Shown in pieces: positions 54,661 to 64,000 of a stretch of 64,000 nt of DNA. Origin of the DNA: Sipunculus nudus. Lineage: Eukaryota; Annelida; Sipuncula; Golfingiida; Sipunculidae. The notes below the pieces were generated by a model that was not told the origin of the DNA, made no database searches, and saw nothing but the letters and a program-made list of their open reading frames with translations. A program made the position numbers and the translations under genes. The stretch lies in contig CM049312.1 of the NCBI GenBank assembly GCA_026874595.1, forward strand, positions 25,537,956 to 25,601,955. Reading direction: 5' to 3'. The first letter of the stretch is position 1, and each line of letters begins with the position of its first letter.

Positions 54661-57600
54661 CCCCTATACCTGAACACAGAAAGTAATCGTCCACGGCAAT
54701 AACAGAATGTGTGCACCATTGCTTCGTAGCAGCGAAAATATAATGCACAACCCTTGGGCAATTCTCGAAATGTCATACTCGTGGGAACAGAATAAGCTCA
54801 CGTGACGTTTTCGACGAGCATGCGCAATAGGCGTTACTGTCGCCAGTGAGTTTAAAGGGGCCTACCAGGTATGGGCCTAGGTATGTACCAGGTATGTTTT
54901 ATAAACAGAAATATAGTGTTTTCATGTAAAACATTACCAATAATTCGTTCTGTAAACATTGCTTAATCGTGTACAAAAGTGGAAAAAGCTTACATCGTGA
55001 GCGATCAGCTGAGAAACATAAACATTGACCACCTGGCAGCCGTGCCATATGCATCTTCACAAATCATGATTTTTCTAGCTCCCAACCGATGTTCCTTATA
55101 TTTTTTTTTCATCATGTTTTGTCATGTTTCATCTCGTTTTGGGATTTACCATACATACGAAAGATCGTACCACCTGCCACGCAGTCTTGTTATGGTAAAC
55201 ATTACAATTACAATGTACAGAACATATGAAAAACAGATAAAATGTCCCTGCGTGTGCCTGGAAGAATTTGCCTGGAACCAGTTGTGTTCAGATCAATGAA
55301 ATTAAAGCGTGAAATAAAAATAAAACACATATTATTGCAAATGAATATGAACTTTTAGATACAAATAATGGGTGTATATCTGGAACTCGAACAGGAGCCT
55401 TGCTTTTCATGATTAAACATTTTAGTACTTTCATCAAGCGAAACATAACAAACTCGATCTTTCTTCGTTGGTATTCCGGACCCAAAATCCTATTGCGAGT
55501 CTTCACCAACAGGTGGCTGGTGTGGCGGTTAACAGATTTATTCAGCCCTTCTTATTTTTGACGTGTTGGCATATAACCTGTGTAATTTTTGTTTGTTTGG
55601 CGGAGGAAGGTGTTTTGAAATTATAAATATGTAGAGCTGTATAAAGCTATATATGTCCTTTTGCTTGCTGTCTGATTTTCCTTAAGATCTTTGATCGTTT
55701 TTGTTAGATACGCTGGTAAAAATCAAACAGTGATTTATACATCGAATAAACCTTCATGGCTTTCACATCTAAAAAGCAATCAGTTGTATTCTTTAGCTAG
55801 AGTTGAGCATTTTGTTTTATAAATAAGCACCAATATTAAAAGACGATAACCTTGACATGTTTAGGTGTATCCATGCATGATCACTTTGCCAACGACGTCA
55901 TATATTTAGCGGGGACCACTGGTATTTCCAAGAGTTTTAATCCAAGATGCGATTTATTATGTAAGTGCATAAAAATCTTTAATGCATGATTCCGCCTAAT
56001 TTCCTTTGAGTAATACTACTGACATATTATGAGCTTGCGATGAAAATTCATCAAACCGGAAGTACTTCATACCCCAGGTGCTGACACTTAGGGTCAAGGT
56101 CAAAATGCAGCAATTTTTACCAACAAGCCCAGACTCACCTGTGAAAGAAACACTCTGTAAACGATTGAGCATTGATTCCACAGAAAATAGTGTAATTTAA
56201 TCAAATTTAAACGATTTATTCTACATAACGTTTCGTCATAAGTGTCATATTCATAAATTAGGAATATATTACGTATATATATATATATATGATATACACA
56301 CACATGTATATATATATATATATACAGATATTTTATTTGTGATTTTAATGTGTGTCATCAAGTTGGGTAAAAGCGGCATTCCATATATGCATATGCAGTA
56401 TATATAGGCCTATATGTATAATATTCAGACATTTTAATATTCTCTTTGAATAATTTCATCAGTTCGTTAGCGTATACAAATATGCGTATGCAGCACGTTT
56501 TGATAGCTTACTGTTGTATACGAAAACGCATGGTAAGGGAAAGGAATATTCATGCCTCTGACGTCAGCGATATGGTGGTCCTCTGGAATAAGACTTTTTC
56601 GCTCTACCTCTCTAGTGCTTTACTCTATAATATTCGCATACCTTTAAATGGAATCACGTGAGTCACGCTTTACAAGCATAAGTACTGCATACGCATATAT
56701 GGAATGCTAGCTTAATGGCATACCCGAAATATCAGAATAAATTTATATACCCAGTCGCTGAGTTTCAGTTTGCCGTAATCGTGAACCAAAACATTAGACG
56801 GTGAAGACACCGGAAAACGAAAGAAAATGATGACGAGATGCATGGTGACCGGAAGTAGAAATTGGAGAGTATGAACCTTGAACCGGGTGGCCTGAAAAAA
56901 GACCAAGATTTTATAATAAGCTTTCTTTTCTTGATTTATTATTTAAATTTCATAAAATTTTCACATTTTAATAGTAAATTTAATTGTTTTCGAAATAAAT
57001 ATATCCGAATATAATTCAAGACCTGGAGATCTTATCAAAACCGCCTACACTCTTGCGTTTTACAAATTTACAATAGCTGCTTGATCGATACGTTCACTGT
57101 TTATTTCCATGTTAAGCTTGATACACAAAAATGAATACATGAACGGACGGCATGCATTAAACTACACAATTACATGTATTGGTCATCTGGTGATTAAAAA
57201 AATTCATCTAGAGGCAAACAAAAAAGAAATACGTTTCCCTTTCCTAGTGAAACAGCAGTTTTCGTTAAGGTTTTGGGCAAAAATTGAATAACCCAAAATG
57301 AATTCGTGTGATGCATCTGTTGAACAATCCCCCAGATATGTGATACATTTAACGGTGTGATGTAACACACTGACAAATTTGAACATGATAGGCAGCATCA
57401 ACTTGGTTGAGGCGGCGTTCTGCAGAACCCCGCCAAGAGCGCCTCTATCGTGCAAGCCGTCAGGACCTGTATCCATACCGGAAGATGAGAGAGCGATTCA
57501 TGTTGATCCAGTAATAACTTTGATAATCTCGATGCTTAACGAATGCAAATCAATATTTTGAAGCAGTTAATCATTCGATATACAGTAAAAAGGAAAGACT

Positions 57601-59281
57601 GACTAGTGGATGAACAATCTTTTTTGCTTGCTCGGTCGGGGCATTAAAAACCACTTGGCGTTTTATACCAAACTAAGGTTTTCATACTTAGTCTCAAATT
57701 TATTTTGTTACCACTGAGATAACATTGCTTAATTAATGTGGATGATATCTGTTTTACCTAAATAGCATACTTTCAGTGAGTTAAGAATATCACGAGACAC
57801 TTACAGGAAAAAGAGACTCTATAAAATATTAGATAGTATGCTTATCTCACATAACAACATTTTTAATAATGAAGTGATATCCTTTGTATCGCAGATAAGG
57901 AGCAATCAGCATCTTCTCCATGTAAGAATTAAATTGTTTTCCTTTTAATGTAATATATAATATTATCGTTTTGAAGATCCTTTGTGCCATAGATTAATTC
58001 TCAAACGAAATGTTTCATATTTTGCAATTTGGTATAACCTCAGGTCTTATTCTAAAGAGGCAGGCACGCGGTTATCTTCCATATATAGTTGATCTTAATA
58101 GTTCAGCACGACTGAGCTAGGGTTTGTGTATAAGTTGTGACTGTTGATAATGTGAGAGGTTCTACCTGTAACGTCTCAACAAGTGCAAAACCGGCGCCAG
58201 TCACGTACATCAAGGCCCAAGGGAGTCTCGGTGTAACTCTATCCCATTCCAGTAAGGAATGCAGAAAATTTTTAAAAACTGTAACAAAATATAACATAAT
58301 GTAACATACCATTTTAACATACCGATGGTCTTATGTTAACACTACAACATGAAACCTTGTGGTGTATCCATGTTGGAGAAAGAAAACAAAAATCCTGAAC
58401 ATGAAACAGGTTCTAACACATTCATGTGTTGAATGATCTCCACCAGAAGCCACTCCGGTACATGCTCACGATAGGTCTATAGCGTGGCGACCTCTACTGG
58501 GGAGTGTGTTCGAAAATTAGAAACTGGTTTCGGTGTCGGCCACTTCCAGGAAATCGATCAATTAATAATAGCGAAATCGAAACTGTTTTTGGCGAAACTG
58601 CGTAACATTTTCCTGAGATGGTTTCGGCCTCGGTTTCGCAAAGACCGCCCACGTGATAATGATACCGGCATTATGGCGGGGGAGGGGGTGCAAAGAAGCA
58701 CAATTCTTTTAATTATTTCTTTTATTGATACTGTTGATGTCTTTAAGAGTTAAATAAGCAATAATTCAGGTATAAACATTATTTCGTAAGTGTTTTGAGT
58801 TCAATATTAGTTACTTTAACCCTCTTGAGCTAACGATGAGACGCACGTATTCTGTATTTCCATGTCGTTTGACACGTGGGTACATTATAGGTCATACAGA
58901 GTTACAGACACATCCTATTTCCATCATAAATACAACATAAATTCGCCAGTCACAATAAATAATGCCCTCACTTGGTCTCAATAAGCCCAGGCATCGATCT
59001 CTTACTTTTGAAATATATTTTTCATTAATTCATTTAGTTATATTAAATTATTTACGATGTTATCGGAATGTGTCCATTAAAACCGAAAGCGTCCACTCAT
59101 AAATCCAGGGCGAAACCATATAGAACCGTTTTTTCCGGAACCCAGTTCGAATTTTCGAGTGGGCCCTTATTCCATCACTACATTACATACTCACATTCTA
59201 ATACACAGGCTCTTGCTTGAAGCGCGCGTAACATGCGCGTGACGCACGTGTTAGTCTGTTTTGTCATTAATAAATTGAGTG
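54661..59281. other. Intergenic, no gene seen
   Basis: No supported gene. GC-richer patches at about 57405-57500 and 58480-58690 give short open frames on one or both strands without domains. TA/CA arrays lie at about 56273-56325. Confidence 0.4.
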
Positions 59282-59530
59282 GACGTCAGAACACAGGTCA
59301 TTAAGTAGTGTATAGAAAAATACACCCGACGATTATACTGTGACATCAGGACACAGGTCATTAAATAGTGTATAGAAAAATACACCCGACGATTATACTG
59401 TGACATAAGAACACAGGTCATTAAGTAATGTATAGAAAAATACATACGACGATAATACTGTGACATCAGGACACAGGTCATTAAATAGTGTATAGAAAAA
59501 TGCACCCGAAGATAATACTGTGACATCAGG
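59282..59530. repeat. Minisatellite, unit 60 bp, about 4 copies
   Basis: The unit is ACATCAGGACACAGGTCATT, AAATAGTGTATAGAAAAATA and CACCCGACGATTATACTGTG, repeated at 60-base steps with few changes. On the - strand all copies are open in one frame and give a 20-residue repeat containing FSIHYLMTCVL. Confidence 0.95.
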
Positions 59531-60889
59531 GGAATATGAAAAGAAACGTTATAACTACTTATTTTATATCACTTTCCTTTTTTTGTATATAGTTTTTTGA
59601 GGATGTAACCGCTTCTTGAACTAATCTTAACCTGTCTGTAAATCTGCATAAATCTGTTTCTGTTTGGAATACGAGACATTGCGATAGCACACGCTTCCTG
59701 CCATTTATATCATATGCTGAATTAAAGGTAATTACTTGGTGTCAGGTAACTACCGCACCTGCGGGTCGTGCATGTGTAATCATCCCAATTACTGAATTTT
59801 ATCCTCGTTTGTGAGTGAAACACGGCTGTGGGGCACAGCCTTAGTTCCCATTATGCAGAGCGCTCATCAAGATAATGACAGAGCTATTGAAGAGAGCTAG
59901 GGTCATACCGGTCCTATTCGGGGTATAATAATCTCACGCAATTAATTATACCTATAACGAAATTTATAAAAGTAAAAAGTTAGGGACCTTTATTTTTTCT
60001 TATACATTTATAATCCTCCCATACGTATTTTTTTTTGCCACGACATTTATTACAACAGTAACAGCTATTGCAACATTGAAGGCAAATAGTCCCATTTTTA
60101 ATGTTAAAATTGGAGTTCTTTTATAATTTTGTGGTCTAGGATTATCATTTTTTACCACGCTGAGCCAACTATATCTCCCTATATGTTTCAGTAAAATGCA
60201 ACACTGGAATTATGCAGTGTTATATTGTCCGCAATACCCATTATAAGCGAGTAGTTAATAATTTCACAGTATATGGAAAGTACTATCGTTGTAAGTGAAA
60301 TGCCATTTTAACAGGGAATTAAATGTTGAACTTAGAAATGTCCAGAAAACTTCCACGAATATTGTGAAAGTGAGAAATGCGTATTATGTTGTGATATATT
60401 GTAATTAAATGTAAATATATTGTAAATAATTTAGAAATCTTATATCAAATCATGAAATAAACGAAGAATCCAGCCAAAGTTAAAGGACTGAGGAGACTCA
60501 TTAGTTTTGCCTGGTATGTGGAGATGCTGGAGGAAAAATTAAACCCTTAATACATATAATATATAGATCTATCACTCTGTGAATTTCCTTGTCATTTCCT
60601 AAAGTTAATGAGGACAGATTTTATGAGACCTAAAATGGAGATTCATAAGAGGATCGAATCCCATTCGATTGAAAAAGAGAGAAATGTGTTCTTTGGCTAA
60701 GTAAATAGCTTAAGCAGTCGTAGAATTAAAACAAATTATGTCAACCAAGAATAAACAAGGGAAAATCTGATCTGTGGCAAAGATCTGTGGTATGTCTCCT
60801 GCCTATTGTTGAGGTAGCTAAAATAATTGTGAACACCTATATGAATCTGAGATGGGTCAATGTCACCCACCAAGTTTACTGTGATCTAA
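59531..60889. other. Intergenic, no gene seen
   Basis: AT-rich, with no recognisable coding or structural feature. Confidence 0.4.
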
Positions 60890-61410
60890 AAACTGGATAA
60901 AGGTCATCCATATTCGAACTTTACCTAGCCCTGATGAATTATAGGTCAATGCTGCAAGTTTGGCGAATGTGCTTCAAATTCTTTTCGAATTATTGCGTTA
61001 CATTTATTTTAACATTTGCCTCTGTGACCTTGAAAAATGTTTCAAGGTCATCAGTATTCGAACTCGAATTAGCCTTGATAAGGCGCACCAATGCAGCAAG
61101 TTTGGTTGCTGTACCTGATTTTTGCGTTACAATCATTTAAGAATTATCGCCGTTTTGACCTTAAAAAAAGCGTCAAGGTCATCCGTGTTCGAGCTTGACT
61201 ATGCCATAGGTAAGATGCATCAAAGCTCAAATTTGCTGACTGTACCTCAAATTCTTTTCTAGTTATTGTGTTAACATCATTTTAGCATTATCGCCACTGT
61301 GATATTGAAATAGAATTACAACTTCAACCATGTCTTAGCCCTTGATACGATGCATCAATGCTGCAAGTTTGGTGGCTGTACATATTTTTTTTTTTTTGGA
61401 CGGACGGACG
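60890..61410. repeat. Degenerate tandem repeat, unit about 130-142 bp, four copies
   Basis: GCTGCAAGTTTGG or its variants occur at about 60951, 61094, 61222 and 61359. They are each flanked by CAAGGTCATC-CGTATTCGA before and CTGTACCT-AAATTCTTTTC or GTTA-ATC-TTTTAGCATTATCGCC after. The array ends in a T-run and GGACGGACGGACG, a hallmark I associate with widespread molluscan repeats. Confidence 0.75.
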
Positions 61411-62581
61411 CTCTCCAGTTCTCTGTTCCTCGCCGACGGAGGCGTCGGGGGATAATAATAACCCAACCACAGGAGTCGTAGCCAAGTAGGCCCACAGGGC
61501 CATACCCACCTCGCCTGGTTCTCCGGTTTGGTACTACCTTTTATCCCGGGATTACACTTTGTTTAATCATAAAATTTTTGTGACTGGTATAAAATTTTCT
61601 TTAAAAAAAGCTACATTTGTTTACATTGTTGTACCATCCGTTTTATTTGGGAACAGGGGACTTGCCCAATTACCACATACCTCAAACGCAGTTAACCAAA
61701 TCAAGGTTGAAACCAACCTGGTGACAATTTTCACATTTACATTTTTACAATGGCTATCATACGGGAGTGAGAAAGTAACAACTAAAAGTAATTTCTGGTA
61801 ATATAAATATAATTATATAATAATTGATCAGATAAATAAAGACTACCTGTGTTCACATGGTGCTTTTCTTAATGGCATTAGATACAAATCGATTGCACTG
61901 GATGTGTTGCTGTCGATACACATACTAGTATGAAGTAACATATGTAGGTCATTTCAAATCGACCGCGCATTTATCAGTAGCTAGCCTCACAGTATCACGT
62001 GATCTCGTTAAAAGCATTTGACCCTTGTCAACCATGAGAACAGTCGAGTTTTTTTCATGTGTTTATATCGAGCCGCTTATAAACACCCGGGTGTTTAAAA
62101 GCTCATGTTATGGGGGCTGACGAATTAATGAATAAAGGGATGAGCATTATAAGCTATTATACCTCACATCCCCCAAAAATTATTTAATTGCAAATATATA
62201 TGGTCAATATTCCGACCCCGGATAAAAATGCATGCAATACGCGTATGTAAATTCAATATTAATTATTTAAATTTCATTTACAAACATTTGAAACTGTTAC
62301 AATGTAGTGAGAGAAACTTGTTGACAGACGCCACTTTAAAGGGACGTTTTAACATGTTGGTAAAAGCACGTCTTATGTCTATCAGTAGACACCAGTGTTT
62401 GCTGCAAAAAACGGACGTTTTAAACACATGGGTATTCAAATATAACACTGGTGTATTGTAAAAAAACATTAGATGTGTCTCCATTTTTTTCAGTGTACGG
62501 GATTCGGTATAATCGTTATTGTGTTATATGTTTAATAAAGTTTTTGTTTAATTAATTTATACTATTAAAAGTGTACGGTAG
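61411..62581. other. Intergenic, no gene seen
   Basis: No recognisable feature apart from the GC-richer tail of the preceding repeat (about 61411-61560). Confidence 0.4.
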
Positions 62582-62805
62582 GCGGCACCTGTCTGGTTGA
62601 TGAGAAACTTCTCCAAGGTGGATGCACATACCGAATTGCAGACCAACACATTGAACCACTCATGAGATATGATAGCGACAGCCTGTCACCCCAAACGTCG
62701 ATTTTAGATGAACTGAAGAACGATGGGGTGACAGTACAAGCTATTGGGTTCGCATCAATTCTAGTATGTGCAGATGTGCACGCCATTTCTGACACTACTT
62801 TTTAA
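62582..62805 (+). CDS. Candidate terminal exon, unrecognised protein
   Basis: After a possible acceptor (GTACGGTAG) the frame is open for about 74 codons to TAA. It encodes GTCLVDEKLLQGGCTYRIAD then QHIEPLMRYDSDSLSPQTSI and LDELKNDGVTVQAIGFASIL, ending DTTF. The mix of charged and hydrophobic residues and the higher G+C than the flanks look coding. A stop (TAA) lies a few codons upstream in frame. The pyrimidine tract before the acceptor is poor and I recognise no family. It could be a fragment of a transposon or pseudogene. Confidence 0.35.
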
Positions 62806-63759
62806 TGTTCATCTACTTCTAGAACTGTCATTTTCCTGAGTTAAGACAAAAAGTGACGTTATTCAGTTGGGGATAATAATAATTATTACTTCCACGGTTG
62901 ACTAACGTGTATTCGTGCAGCAGTTTTTAATACCGAGGCTGGATTCACTCGAAAAAAACTCGTCTACACGGCTTCAGCGGGAGAATCATAACATCCGGTA
63001 GGGGATTCCCAGACGGCTATGTGTAAAACTCGGAAGGCCGAAGTCGGAAGCAAGGATTTTTAAGCAAAATAAAGCAATGATCGAAGCACAATTAAAATGC
63101 TACTACATCAACGGAAAGTACCATTTTATATTTATTGATAAAGGTTTATTCTATCATTATGTAAAAAATCAAGGTTATCCATCCGAAGTAATAGACTATT
63201 TTTTGCTCGGAAATGCTCGGTTATAGTCCAAATGTGTATAACTCGGAAGCCAGTAATGGCTAATGCAGTGGTCATCATATCGTCCGCAACGTGTCAAGCA
63301 TTTTCAATTTCTTCAATATGACATATTTTTCATAAACTCAATCTGTTTTGTAAGATTCATGATGCTGTTTTTTATAATATATTATATTGATATTTTATTT
63401 TATTTTGTAAAACAAGATTATATTAACTTCTCAATATTTTACGCTGTTACCGTATTTTATGATGGTGGAAACATGAAAAACATTAAAGGTTTTGATAATA
63501 TTTTATTCACATTACAAATATGTCCCTATAAAAATTACCCTGATAATATCATAGAGACATAAACAGAAAATTCGACAGAACCTCAAAACGTCCAGTCAAT
63601 ATTTTTGCAAGGTTGTTTTGAATAAAATATTTATTTTCCTCTTCCATTGACCAAAATATTTCATCAGGATAATAAATCTCTGAAGCTCTTATCTATAATG
63701 TAATACTTTTCATGTCAATTTATATTTTACATTTCATGGTCAGGTTGCACACATTGATT

Positions 63760-63821
<62 letters not shown>

Positions 63822-64000
63822 CAAAATGTGATATTTTCCCCTATATGTTCCTGCTGTAAATTGAACCTGTTTCAAGTCATGTTTTGAAATTTTGCCAAAA
63901 TAGCATAATATACATGATGCTTTACAATAATTTGTTTGATAATGATTTCATGAGACGTATCCTGCAAATTTAAAAAGAAAACACAAACATTGACAATACC
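62806..64000. other. Intergenic, no gene seen
   Basis: AT-rich, with a long TA array at 63762-63819. Two short direct repeats (AAACTCGGAAG near 63027 and ATAACTCGGAAG near 63239) are the only other structure noted. Confidence 0.45.
63762..63819. repeat. (TA)n microsatellite
   Basis: About 29 uninterrupted TA units. Confidence 0.95.

Noticed and set aside
57204-57561. Open frames on both strands around a GC-richer patch
   Set aside because: Neither has a domain, a signal or credible splice sites. Both strands being open argues for composition rather than coding.
59282-59530. 60-bp repeat considered as a coding or CRISPR array
   Set aside because: No spacers, no start or splice context, and openness is explained by the period.

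Overview
The window looks like animal nuclear DNA, most likely from a lophotrochozoan and probably a bivalve mollusc. This is inferred from AT-rich sequence full of (TA)n and poly-C/G tracts, small coding exons split by long introns with GT/AG borders, the protein families present, and a dense load of decayed transposons and minisatellites. There are no bacterial operons, ribosome binding sites, CRISPR arrays, rRNA genes or tRNA genes that I can see.

Three host genes can be assembled. (1) On the + strand, nine exons from 3447 to 11225 encode a 394-residue single-pass receptor-like protein: signal peptide, CUB domain, three MEGF/Draper-type EGF repeats, one transmembrane helix, and a short tail with a proline-rich SH3-type motif and YxxL tyrosine motifs. 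(2) On the - strand, four exons from 19616 down to 15877 encode a 357-residue type II membrane protein with a lumenal FkbM-family methyltransferase domain; its stalk is built from two tandemly duplicated 69-nt exons. (3) On the + strand, 51520-52491 is one open exon for a 323-residue Golgi-type glycosyltransferase with a DxD motif, of the alpha-1,4-GlcNAc/galactosyltransferase (GT32) kind. In every case splicing was deduced by eye from frame, phase and splice sites. Genes 2 and 3 are both predicted secretory-pathway enzymes, but nothing in the sequence links them. Two weaker orphan exons are a signal-peptide exon with a CxxC pattern (43393-43566, -) and an unrecognised C-terminal exon (62582-62805, +).

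The rest is mobile and repetitive DNA. About 22.6-27.2 kb is a PIF/Harbinger element with a decayed DDE transposase (+), a convergent decayed MADF/Myb-like partner gene (-), and a GC-rich CGTG-motif end. Fragments of LINE reverse transcriptases lie at 22.2-22.4 kb (-), 39.4-39.8 kb (-, motifs A, B and C recognisable) and 47.9-48.8 kb (+). Pogo/Tigger-like non-autonomous elements lie at 11.9-12.6 and 48.8-49.6 kb, with smaller relatives at 5.6 and 49.7 kb. A palindromic foldback family has three copies (14.8, 29.0 and 53.1 kb). Tandem repeats of about 36, 60, 70, 140 and 144 bp, plus two short near-perfect hairpins, fill other intervals.

The most notable observations are the compact CUB-EGF receptor with phagocytic-receptor-like tail motifs, the vestigial copies of an EGF exon boundary just upstream of its fifth exon, the duplicated stalk exons of the FkbM gene with their conserved intron flanks, and the two-gene Harbinger element with its unusual CGTG-rich end.
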